A model generated the notes under the pieces. The model saw nothing but the letters and a program-made list of their open reading frames with translations, ran no database searches and was not told the origin of the DNA. A stretch of 11,226 nt of DNA from RBG-16-64-43 sp035288225. Lineage in GTDB: Bacteria; Chloroflexota; Anaerolineae; Anaerolineales; RBG-16-64-43. Where the stretch lies: assembly GCA_035288225.1 (NCBI GenBank), contig DATEAT010000089.1:1-11226 (forward strand). Direction: 5' to 3'. How positions within the stretch are numbered: position 1 is the first letter of the stretch; every line of letters starts with the position of its first letter. The position numbers and the translations under genes are program-made. Positions 1 through 6,290 of the stretch are shown here, in pieces.

Positions 1-94
1 TGCGGCGGCTGGCCAGCATGTAGACGCACGGTCGCTTGGCCATTCCCTCCCCCTCGTTCCCTCGCTCTCAACAGGTCGCCCGTTCGTCCTGGGT

Positions 95-148
95 CCCCGC
101 CTCCGCGGGGACGACGAGCCCGGCCGGTGCGCTTGCCTGTCGCACGAA
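95..148. repeat. Direct repeat copy 1 (54 bp, palindromic head)
   Basis: The copy matches 205-258 with four mismatches in 54 positions, at an offset of 110 bp. It starts with an inverted repeat, GTCCCCGC at 93-100 and GCGGGGAC at 105-112, around a CTCC loop, followed by ACGACGAGCC and a tail ending in GCACGAA. The palindromic head with a GACGACGAG flank resembles dispersed REP-like intergenic repeats found in many bacterial genomes. I infer a repeat family, not a mobile gene, because nothing is encoded. Confidence 0.8.
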
Positions 149-204
149 AACGTGAAGCATCTCTGGCAATCGATCGACGACCTGCTCTGTGTTCTTGTTG
201 GTTG

Positions 205-258
205 CCCCGCCTCCGCGGGGACGACGAGCCTAGCCGGTGCGCTTGCCCGTGGCACGAA
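205..258. repeat. Direct repeat copy 2 (54 bp)
   Basis: This is the second copy of the 95-148 unit. The core CCCCGC-CTCC-GCGGGG at 205-220 is intact, but the outer GT/AC pair of copy 1 is lost at its left edge. Differences from copy 1 fall at four positions in the second half. A 17-nt stretch of the same unit recurs at 357-373 with one mismatch, so the element seems to have been duplicated locally more than once. Confidence 0.8.
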
Positions 259-297
259 TTCGTCCATGACACCCATTCAATATGTCTTCGGACCGTC

Positions 298-322
298 ATT
301 CCCGCGTGCTATTGGCGGGAAT
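298..322. repeat. Inverted repeat ATTCCCGC / GCGGGAAT
   Basis: Arms at 298-305 and 315-322 are perfect 8-bp complements around a 9-nt loop. With the flanks GTC and CCATCTGG the module has the general form of the widespread repeat that reads GTCATTCCCGC...GCGGGAATCCA. It points opposite to the two 54-bp copies to its left. It could form a hairpin at the 3' end of the SRAP transcript, but no T-run follows it on the minus strand, so I call it a repeat and not a terminator. Confidence 0.65.
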
Positions 323-382
323 CCATCTGGGTCTTCGTACGCGTGGTGAGGCATTGCGCGGGGACGCCGAGCCGGACCTGTG

Positions 383-1057
383 TCACTCCTTCGTCTGCAA
401 CACCTCCGGCCCGTCGTTGCCTGGGCTGTTGACCAGCGCGCTGACCACTCGCACCCGCAGTCTCTCGGCCGGGAAGGAGACGAGCAGCGCGGCCAACTCT
501 TCCTCCGGCGCGCTCGGGTCGAGCCAGCGCCGCGCGCTCTCACCTTCGAGGATAACCGGCATCCGGTCGTGGAATTTGCCGATGATCGCGTTCGCCGCGC
601 AGGTCAGGATGGTGCCGCTGCGCACCTCCTCGCCCTCCGGCGAACGCCAGGCTTCCCATAGCCCGGCAAAGGTGAACGGCTCGCCACCCGCCATCTGTAT
701 ATAGAAGGGAGCCCGTGCGCCGCCCCGGCCGCGCGCCGCGCGTTCCCATTCGTAAAAGCCGTCCGCCAGGATCAGGCAGCGCCGTTTGAGGAACGCGGAG
801 CGGAAGGCCGGCTTCTCGCGCACGGTCTCGGCCCGCGCGTTGATCAGGCGGCTGCCGATGCCAGGCTCCTTGGCCCAAGAGGGAATCAGCCCCCAGCGAA
901 CGTACTCGACCCGCGGGTGGTCGAGGCGGGTGACGATTGCGATGTTCTGAGTTGGGGCGATGTTGAATCGTGGGAGGAGCTCTTCGGGCGGAGTATCCAG
1001 GTGCAGCGCGCGTTGTAGGGCGGCCGGCCCGGAGGTGAGCGTGAATCGGCCGCACAC
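383..1057 (-). CDS. yedK: SOS response-associated peptidase family protein (SRAP; YedK/HMCES type)
   Basis: SRAP proteins form a covalent thiazolidine link through their N-terminal cysteine to abasic sites in single-stranded DNA, shielding them during replication; they also self-process. The 224-aa product is of normal family length. It begins M-C-G-R-F, leaving Cys2 as the catalytic N-terminus once Met is removed. It has N73 in LINARAET, E103 in DGFYEW and H163 in FHDRMPVIL, the other three active-site positions of the family. The start is GTG at 1057. A weak AGGCGG overlaps the stop codon of the CDF gene, which ends 9 bp upstream, so translation is probably coupled. It is the last gene of the leftward run. 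It shares no obvious function with its two neighbours. Family assignment is secure; the DNA-protein crosslink role is taken from E. coli YedK and human HMCES. Confidence 0.95.
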   Translation of the reverse strand: MCGRFTLTSGPAALQRALHLDTPPEELLPRFNIAPTQNIAIVTRLDHPRVEYVRWGLIPSWAKEPGIGSRLINARAETVREKPAFRSAFLKRRCLILADGFYEWERAARGRGGARAPFYIQMAGGEPFTFAGLWEAWRSPEGEEVRSGTILTCAANAIIGKFHDRMPVILEGESARRWLDPSAPEEELAALLVSFPAERLRVRVVSALVNSPGNDGPEVLQTKE

Positions 1058-1066
1058 GGCCGCCGC

Positions 1067-1996
1067 CTAGCCCGAGTTTCCGGCCACGGCGGCGGTCTCG
1101 AGGGGGGTTCCCTGGCCGCAGTTGGCCTCGTCGATCTGCACGGTGGTATGGGTGATGCCGAAGCGCTGCTCCAGCCGTTCGCGCAGATCGCGCAGCGTGG
1201 CCATTTGGGCGTGCGGGTCGCCGCTCTCATGCATGATATGGGCGCTTAGCGCGACGTGACTTGAACACAGGCTCCACACGTGCAGGTCGTGAACCTCGCA
1301 GACCCCGGGCGTGCCGGCCATGGCCTCGCCCACCTCGAACACCGACATGCCTTCCGGCGTCCCCTCAATCAGGATGTGCAGCGAGCTGCGCAGCACGCGC
1401 CCGGCGCCGGTGAGAATGATGACCCCGATCAACGCGCCGGCCAGCGCATCCGCCTGTTGCCAGCCGGTGAAGGCAATCACCAGCGCGGCCGCGATGACAC
1501 CCACCGAGGAGATCGCATCCGAAATGGCATGCAGCGCGGCGCTGCGCACATTGAGGTCGATGCGCTGGGTGGTTCCACTGTGGGCCTTGGCCGTGAGCAG
1601 GAAGGCGACGGCCACATTCACCAGCAGGCCGATGACGGCGATCACCAACATTTCCAGGCTACGCACCTCTTGCGGCGAACGCCAGCGCTGGAAGGATTCC
1701 CAGAGGATTCCGCCGGCGACGGCCAGAAGCGTCAGGCCGTTGGCCAACGCCGCCAGCACCTCCAGCCGGTGGTAGCCGTAGGTGTGACGGTCGTCGGGAG
1801 GCAAGGCCGAGAGTCGCAGCGCCAGGTAACTCAGCGCGATGGCGAACAGGTCGAGCAGCACGTGAGCGGCATCCGAGACAAGCGCCAGGCTGCGCGTCCA
1901 TAGCCCGCCCACCACCTCGGCCACGAGGATGATCGCCGTCAGGGCGAGGGCAATCAAAAACCGGCGTTGAACGCCGGGGTTGGTATGAGGTTTCAC
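1067..1996 (-). CDS. Cation diffusion facilitator (CzcD/ZnT-like) metal efflux transporter
   Basis: CDF transporters are inner-membrane antiporters that export Zn2+ and related divalent ions in exchange for protons. The 309-aa product shows six hydrophobic segments. The two metal-site HxxxD motifs are H45/D49 in the second segment (SDAAHVLLD) and H156/D160 in the fifth (HAISD). It also has the family block GYHRLEVLAALANG (74-87) and a cytoplasmic C-terminal domain with VHDLHVWSL. The cytoplasmic loop before the fifth segment is short and lacks the usual His-rich stretch. I chose the GTG at 1996 because GGAG sits 5 nt upstream. An in-frame TTG at 2065 would add 23 residues and overlap the mutase gene, but has no ribosome site. 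Zn or Cd is the likely substrate given two His-Asp pairs; that is an inference. Confidence 0.93.
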   Translation of the reverse strand: MKPHTNPGVQRRFLIALALTAIILVAEVVGGLWTRSLALVSDAAHVLLDLFAIALSYLALRLSALPPDDRHTYGYHRLEVLAALANGLTLLAVAGGILWESFQRWRSPQEVRSLEMLVIAVIGLLVNVAVAFLLTAKAHSGTTQRIDLNVRSAALHAISDAISSVGVIAAALVIAFTGWQQADALAGALIGVIILTGAGRVLRSSLHILIEGTPEGMSVFEVGEAMAGTPGVCEVHDLHVWSLCSSHVALSAHIMHESGDPHAQMATLRDLRERLEQRFGITHTTVQIDEANCGQGTPLETAAVAGNSG

Positions 1997-2054
1997 ACGC
2001 GCTCCAGTTCCAAGTTCAGGCGGCTCAGCGACCCAGTTCGGCGGGCTGGGGCGG

Positions 2055-2060
2055 ATTATA
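2055..2060 (-). promoter_or_regulatory. Possible internal -10 box for the CDF/SRAP pair
   Basis: On the minus strand positions 2060 to 2055 read TATAAT, overlapping the TAA stop of the mutase. It lies about 58 nt upstream of the GTG of the CDF gene. No good -35 is present: GGGACC at a 19-nt spacing matches 3 of 6. It could let the efflux gene be expressed apart from the mutase, or be a chance product of the stop codon. Confidence 0.35.
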
Positions 2061-3735
2061 CCCAACTCGATTCGCGGTAGGTCCCGAAGACTCCTCGCAG
2101 CACACCCACCACCTCCCCCAAGGTTGCATAGGCGCGCACGCTTTCCAGTATGTGCGGCATCATATTCTCGGTGCCCTGCGCGGCGATTCGCAGCCGGTCG
2201 AGCGCCTGGCCGACCCGCCCGTTGTCGCGTTCGGCGCGCACCTTGTCCAGACGGTCGACTTGGCGCTCGAGCCCCTGCGGGTCCATTTCGAGAAGCGGAA
2301 TGCGCAGCGGTCTTGCATCGGCATACTCATTGATGCCCACGATAACGCGTTTGTGCTCGTCGATCTCTCGCTGGTAGCGGTAGGCCGCCTCGGCAATTGC
2401 CGTCTGGAAGAAACCGCGCTCGATGGCCGGCAGCACGCCGCCCAGATCGGCGATGCGCGCAAAGTACTCGCGTGCCTGCCGTTCCATGCGATTGGTCAGC
2501 GCTTCCACGAAGAATGAGCCGCCCAGTGGGTCTACCGTGTTGGCCACGCCGGATTCGTGGGCAAGGATTTGTTGCGTGCGGAGGGCGACGGTTGCCGCGG
2601 CTTGCGAGGGCAGCGCCAAGGCCTCGTCCATCGAATTTGTGTGCAGGCTCTGCGTGCCTCCCAGCACCGCGGCCAACGCCTGAATCGCCACGCGCACCAC
2701 GTTGTTCTCCACCTGCGGCGCGGTCAGGCTGCAGCCGGCGGTCTGGGTGTGGAAGCGCAGCAGCCACGAACGCGGGTCTTGCGCGCCGAAGGTCTCGCGC
2801 ATTTCGTGCGCCCAGATGCGCCGGGCCGCGCGGTACTTGGCGATCTCCTCGAAGAAGTCGTTGTGCGCATTGAAGAAGAACGACAGGCGTGGCGCAAACT
2901 CGTCCACCGCCATGCCGCGCGCCATCCCCCAGCGCACGTACTCCATGCCGTCGGCCAGGGTGAAGGCCAGCTCCTGCGCCGCGGTGGCACCCGCCTCGCG
3001 GATGTGGTAACCGGAAATCGAAATGGTGTTCCACTGCGGCACGCTGCGGCTGCCGTACTCCATCGTGTCGACCACCAGGCGCATCGACGGCTCAGGCGGG
3101 AAGATGTACTCCTTCTGTGCAATGTATTCCTTGAGGATGTCGTTCTGAATTGTCCCGCGCAATTGGTCCGGCCGCACGCCTTGTTTCTCGGCCGCCGCCA
3201 GGTACATCGCCCACACAATCGCCGCCGGCGAGTTGATGGTCATGCTGGTCGAGACCTTATCCAGCGGGATGCCGGAGAGCAGCAGCTCCATATCGCGCAG
3301 CGAGGCCACGGCCACGCCGCACTTGCCGAATTCGCCCAACGCTTCCGGTGCGTCTGTGTCGTAGCCCATCAGGGTGGGCAGGTCGAAGGCGATCGAGAGC
3401 CCCGTCTGGCCCTGTTCGAGCAGGTACTTGAAGCGCCCATTGGTCTCCTCGGCCGTGCCGAACCCGGCGAACATGCGCATCGTCCACAAGCGGCCGCGGT
3501 GCAGCGTGGGGTGGATGCCGCGGGTGTACGGGAAGCGCCCGGGCAGCCCCAGGTCGCGCGAGTAGTCGCCCTCGGCCAGGTCCAGCGGCGTGTAGAGGCG
3601 CTCGATGGGTTCGGAGGAGGTCGTCAGGAATTCCGGGGCGCGCTCGGGGGTTGTGGCCAGCGCCTGTGCCAGGTCGGTGCGCGTCCACTCCTCAAGCGCT
3701 CGGCCCAAATCGTCCAATTGTTGCGGATCGTACAT
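2056..3735 (-). CDS. B12-dependent acyl-CoA mutase large subunit, isobutyryl-CoA mutase-like
   Basis: This enzyme family uses adenosylcobalamin radicals to rearrange the carbon skeleton of acyl-CoAs. The 559-aa product covers only the substrate-binding TIM-barrel half and ends at GTYRESSWV, so a separate small B12-binding subunit must exist elsewhere. Its numbering runs level with P. shermanii MutB: Y243 and H244 in ISGYH are kept. MutB's Y89 is F89 here (WTMRMFAGF), and MutB's R207, which binds the methylmalonyl carboxylate, is Q207 (KEYIAQKEY). Phe/Gln at these two sites is the isobutyryl-CoA mutase signature, so automatic labels of methylmalonyl-CoA mutase may be wrong. H79 replaces the usual Tyr of PTMY. 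I chose ATG 3735 (GGGAGG 5 nt upstream) because the earlier ATG at 3813 lies inside the -10 box. Family is certain; the substrate is inferred. Confidence 0.93.
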   Translation of the reverse strand: MYDPQQLDDLGRALEEWTRTDLAQALATTPERAPEFLTTSSEPIERLYTPLDLAEGDYSRDLGLPGRFPYTRGIHPTLHRGRLWTMRMFAGFGTAEETNGRFKYLLEQGQTGLSIAFDLPTLMGYDTDAPEALGEFGKCGVAVASLRDMELLLSGIPLDKVSTSMTINSPAAIVWAMYLAAAEKQGVRPDQLRGTIQNDILKEYIAQKEYIFPPEPSMRLVVDTMEYGSRSVPQWNTISISGYHIREAGATAAQELAFTLADGMEYVRWGMARGMAVDEFAPRLSFFFNAHNDFFEEIAKYRAARRIWAHEMRETFGAQDPRSWLLRFHTQTAGCSLTAPQVENNVVRVAIQALAAVLGGTQSLHTNSMDEALALPSQAAATVALRTQQILAHESGVANTVDPLGGSFFVEALTNRMERQAREYFARIADLGGVLPAIERGFFQTAIAEAAYRYQREIDEHKRVIVGINEYADARPLRIPLLEMDPQGLERQVDRLDKVRAERDNGRVGQALDRLRIAAQGTENMMPHILESVRAYATLGEVVGVLRGVFGTYRESSWV

Positions 3736-3811
3736 CCATGCCTCCCTGCGCCGTGGGCTGCCCGGCGCGTAACGCGCGCGTGCCGCCCTGTCGCCCACAC
3801 GTGGTCGTTTC

Positions 3812-3840
3812 ATTATATCTCTGCCATTGGCGCTCCTCCA
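3812..3840 (-). promoter_or_regulatory. Promoter for the mutase-CDF-SRAP run
   Basis: Reading leftward, TGGAGG at 3840-3835 (3 of 6 to the -35 consensus) is followed after 17 nt by a perfect TATAAT at 3817-3812. Transcription would start near 3805, giving a leader of about 70 nt before the ATG at 3735. This position excludes the ATG at 3813 as the true start. Confidence 0.6.
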
Positions 3841-3856
3841 TCGCAGAGAGTAGAAT
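3827..3856 (+). promoter_or_regulatory. Promoter for the receiver-GAF gene pair
   Basis: TTGGCG at 3827-3832 (4 of 6) and TAGAAT at 3851-3856 (5 of 6) are separated by 18 nt, and lie upstream of the ATG at 3923. Its -35 falls between the -10 and -35 of the opposite mutase promoter, so the two polymerase footprints overlap and the two operons may compete or share a regulator. Confidence 0.5.
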
Positions 3857-3922
3857 CAAGCTCGAATCCGGCGGCGAGCGGCCCGAACGGGGCGACCCGC
3901 GGCGCATTGGGGAGACCCGGCG

Positions 3923-5578
3923 ATGAGCCTGGTGTGGTCAGCCAAACCCGACGAAGTGCACGCCCGCCCACGCGTGCTGGTCATCGCCGACGCGCCGGAA
4001 TCCGGTGAATGGCTGGTGCGCGAGATCTTCATGCCCCATGGCCTGGCGGCCGAAGTGGCCCGCCCCGATTCGCCTCCCGCCGACGTCATCGTGGTCGACA
4101 TCACCCAGCTGCAAGGAATGGCCCTGACCATGCTGCGGACTCGCCGCGATCGGGGTGACCAGTCGCCGGCCATCATCCTGGCCGCCCGCCTCAGCCCGGA
4201 AGCCGGGCGCGATCTCTTCCGCTTGGGTGTACGCGATTTCTTGCTCAAGCCCTATCGGCCGGAAGCCCTCATCGATTCAATCATGTCGGTACAACGGGAT
4301 GCGATCGTCCAGCAGAGCGCGCGCCAGGCGCTGCCCAGGCTCAAGCTGGCCGCCGATCAACTGCGCAAGCAGAACGAGGAGTACCGCATCCTGCTCGAAG
4401 TTTCGCGGGTCCTGCTGCAAAGCCACGAGGTGGATGCCATCCTGCGCCAGGTGGTGGAGGCGACGGCCTTCCTCACTCACGCCGAAGACGCGAGCCTCTA
4501 CCTGATCGACTCGGCCTCCAACGAGGTCTTCCTGCGAGCCAGCAAGGAGGCGCCCGAGACGCGTGCCTTGCTGCACCATCAGCTCGTCTCCGATACGTTC
4601 GTGAGCCAGGTGGTGCGCACCGGCCAGCCGCTCGTGCGCCAGCCCTCGCCCGGGGAAGGGCGCTTTCGTGTCAAGACAGCCTACATGGTGCAGGCGCTGA
4701 TCAACATGCCCATCTTCATCGAAAGCCATGTGGGGGGTGTGTTGGCCATTTACAACCGCAGTGCGGGGCAGGGGTTTGGCGAGCATCAGCTCATCATCGT
4801 CCGCGCCCTGGCCCACACCGCCAGCTTGGCGCTCTCGCGCCTCAAGCCGGCTGCGCGTCCGCCACAGCCGGACGGGGCGGCGCCTGCGCCGCCCAAACCG
4901 ATGGGGGCGGTGGGCGAGGTGCTTGGGCCGGAATTCCGCCAGGCGCTGCAGGTGCTCGCCACCGAGACCGATTCGCTGCTGCGCATCGCGCCGCGCTCAC
5001 CCTACCGCGACAATTTGGCGCGCCTCAGCGCGGTGGTGCAGCCGCTGCTCAAGCTGATGCCCAGCGAACCCTCGGCCGCACCTGTCCCGCGCGGGTCCGA
5101 GCAGTTTTCGTTGCCGCGGGTTGTCGATGAGGCCCTCAAAGCCGTCCGGCCCGTGGCCGAACTCAGGCACATCGGCATCATTCCGCAATTGGCCGGAGAA
5201 TTTCCACCGGTGTTCGGCAACCCCAAGCTCGCCCTGACCGGCATGCAGACTCTTTTGGGCTGGGCCATCGCCCGCTCGAGCGGCGAGCCCGTGGCGCTGG
5301 CCGTTTTCCACATGCGCAGCGGCGAGCCCTCCGGTCCGTTCACGATGACCCAAGCTGAGGGTCTGCCGCCCGGCGAGTGGGTGACACTCTCGCTTCTGGA
5401 TTCCGGCCCCCGCCTGAGCTCGAGCGAACTCGATGAACTCGGGGAAGATGCTGCCTCGCGGCCCACGGTCAGCCCGCTGGGCGCGGCCTGCCGCCAGGTG
5501 CGTGATGCTGGCGGGCATGTGTGGCTCGAAACCGCGATCGATGGAGTGACTTTGTACGCCGCCTTCCGTGCGGTGTAA
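3923..5578 (+). CDS. Receiver-GAF protein with degenerate histidine-kinase core (pseudokinase)
   Basis: The 551-aa protein is cytoplasmic, with no membrane segment. Residues 16-124 form a receiver domain: D59 in IVVDIT is the phospho-acceptor and K109-P110 the conserved pair. The acidic pocket is reduced to D23, and the usual Thr/Ser after strand 4 is Ala. A helical linker (130-158) leads to a GAF domain (about 155-305), then a Pro-rich hinge (309-327). Residues 333-551 align by eye to DHp plus HATPase. The H-E-x-R motif reads P336-E-F-R, so the phospho-His is lost. The N-box reads G446-W-A instead of N-A. D493-S-G of the G1 box survives, and the end (GGHVWLETAIDGVTLYAAF) matches the last kinase strands. 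Start ATG has GGGGAG 8 nt upstream. It probably senses or relays by binding, not by phosphotransfer. Domain assignment comes from pattern reading, not a profile search. Confidence 0.85.
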   Translation: MSLVWSAKPDEVHARPRVLVIADAPESGEWLVREIFMPHGLAAEVARPDSPPADVIVVDITQLQGMALTMLRTRRDRGDQSPAIILAARLSPEAGRDLFRLGVRDFLLKPYRPEALIDSIMSVQRDAIVQQSARQALPRLKLAADQLRKQNEEYRILLEVSRVLLQSHEVDAILRQVVEATAFLTHAEDASLYLIDSASNEVFLRASKEAPETRALLHHQLVSDTFVSQVVRTGQPLVRQPSPGEGRFRVKTAYMVQALINMPIFIESHVGGVLAIYNRSAGQGFGEHQLIIVRALAHTASLALSRLKPAARPPQPDGAAPAPPKPMGAVGEVLGPEFRQALQVLATETDSLLRIAPRSPYRDNLARLSAVVQPLLKLMPSEPSAAPVPRGSEQFSLPRVVDEALKAVRPVAELRHIGIIPQLAGEFPPVFGNPKLALTGMQTLLGWAIARSSGEPVALAVFHMRSGEPSGPFTMTQAEGLPPGEWVTLSLLDSGPRLSSSELDELGEDAASRPTVSPLGAACRQVRDAGGHVWLETAIDGVTLYAAFRAV

Positions 5579-5583
5579 CCCCT

Positions 5584-6117
5584 ATGGACAGCAAGCTGAT
5601 CTCCACTCATGTTCCTGTTGAACTGATCACGCCGCACTACCGCGTGAAAGGCAAGATCCCCGTTTCTTCTTCGGGCGTGGTGGGTGTGCTCAACGATACC
5701 TCCGGCTCCTCGATCGAAGTGGTGGAGGTCTGGCTGGCCCGCCTGCATCGCCCGGCCGAGACCGTGGCGCGCTTCGAATCGTGGGACGCCGTCAAATCGC
5801 GCTTGGTGGCGGTGCTGCTCGAGCAGCGCAGCGATCTCGGCCCGCCCTCCGTAGCGCGCGGCGGCTTCGGGCGCCTGGTGTCGTATCGGGTGTGGGCCGG
5901 GCTCAAGGGTTTCGAGATGTTCGGAGTGATGGAATCGCCCGGCAAGTTCAACTTCGCCGAGACCATCTTCCAGGGCCATCGCGATTTCATCCCCCTCTAC
6001 AACGCCACCCTCATCCCGGTGTTCTTCCCACAGCTTGTGAGCCGCGCACCGGTGCTGCTCTTCAATCGCCAAATGGTGGAAGGTCTGAGCGTGATCTCCA
6101 AGGCGGCCGCGACGTAG
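5584..6117 (+). CDS. Unknown 177-aa protein, translationally coupled to the receiver-GAF gene
   Basis: I do not recognise a characterised family. The ATG lies 5 nt after the upstream stop codon with no Shine-Dalgarno of its own, so translation is likely coupled. An in-frame start at 5521, inside the upstream gene, is less likely. The protein is soluble and beta-rich. It seems to repeat itself: residues 12-35 (VELITPHYRV...VVGVLND) and about 95-115 (RLVSYRV...MFGVMES) share a YRV...GV pattern, and the second half contains DFIPLYNATLIPVF, reminiscent of small DUF6812-like domains. That resemblance is a weak memory-based inference. Its tight linkage suggests it works with the pseudokinase, perhaps as an effector or regulator. 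It ends 33 bp before a strong terminator. Confidence 0.8.
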   Translation: MDSKLISTHVPVELITPHYRVKGKIPVSSSGVVGVLNDTSGSSIEVVEVWLARLHRPAETVARFESWDAVKSRLVAVLLEQRSDLGPPSVARGGFGRLVSYRVWAGLKGFEMFGVMESPGKFNFAETIFQGHRDFIPLYNATLIPVFFPQLVSRAPVLLFNRQMVEGLSVISKAAAT

Positions 6118-6150
6118 GCTTCCTGCACGCGCTCCTTCCACGCGTTCTTC

Positions 6151-6179
6151 ACGCGCGCCGAAACCTCGGCGCGCGTTTT
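6151..6179 (+). terminator. Rho-independent terminator of the receiver-GAF operon
   Basis: A perfect 11-bp stem (6151-6161 with 6166-6176) around the loop AACC is followed at once by TTTT (6176-6179). It lies 33 nt past the stop of the unknown gene and before the hydrolase promoter. The strength of the stem and the T-run make this the clearest terminator in the window. Confidence 0.85.
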
Positions 6180-6242
6180 GGATGCGGCCACGGGAGCGCT
6201 TCGTGCCTGCGCCGCAGCGACAGGCCGAGATAGGCGAGGCGT

Positions 6243-6285
6243 TAGAATGCTGGGGCGGCGTCGGGTCACCCGCGCCGCGTGGAGG
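6243..6285 (+). promoter_or_regulatory. -10 box and ribosome site of the hydrolase gene
   Basis: TAGAAT at 6243-6248 fits a -10 element; I see no good -35 at 16-18 nt (a GCGACA matches 4 of 6 but at 20 nt). GGAGG at 6281-6285 sits 5 nt before the ATG at 6291 and decides that start over the in-frame GTG at 6279. Confidence 0.5.
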
Positions 6286-6290
6286 TCGAG

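Larger units (their letters stand above)
1..382. other. Gene-free left flank with short repeats
   Basis: No open frame here has protein-like composition or a convincing ribosome binding site. The overlapping frames translate the repeats in several registers and look spurious. The stretch holds two 54-bp direct repeat copies, a partial third copy and an oppositely oriented palindrome, listed separately. Positions 1-90 show C/T-rich sequence but no feature I can name. The repeat block ends about ten bases before the stop codon of the SRAP gene at 383, so it may also supply 3' structure to that leftward transcript. Confidence 0.7.

Noticed and set aside
93..375. CRISPR array
   Set aside because: Only two full copies plus a fragment, with different spacings (110 and about 143 bp), a 54-bp imperfect unit and no cas genes nearby.
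3736..3813. N-terminal extension of the mutase from ATG 3813
   Set aside because: That ATG is part of the TATAAT -10 box, the added 26 residues are Arg/Ala-rich without family similarity, and ATG 3735 has a well-spaced GGGAGG.
2557..4008. A 483-codon open frame on the plus strand opposite the mutase
   Set aside because: Its product is His/Arg/Gly-rich with no domain, it mirrors the mutase codons, and it even runs through the divergent promoter region; it is a GC-rich shadow frame.
3923..5578. An ordinary hybrid histidine kinase
   Set aside because: Both the phospho-accepting His and the N-box Asn are absent, so autophosphorylation is not expected.
6118..6150. Short CACGCG repeats before the terminator
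   Set aside because: Three loose copies at irregular spacing in GC-rich sequence are likely chance.
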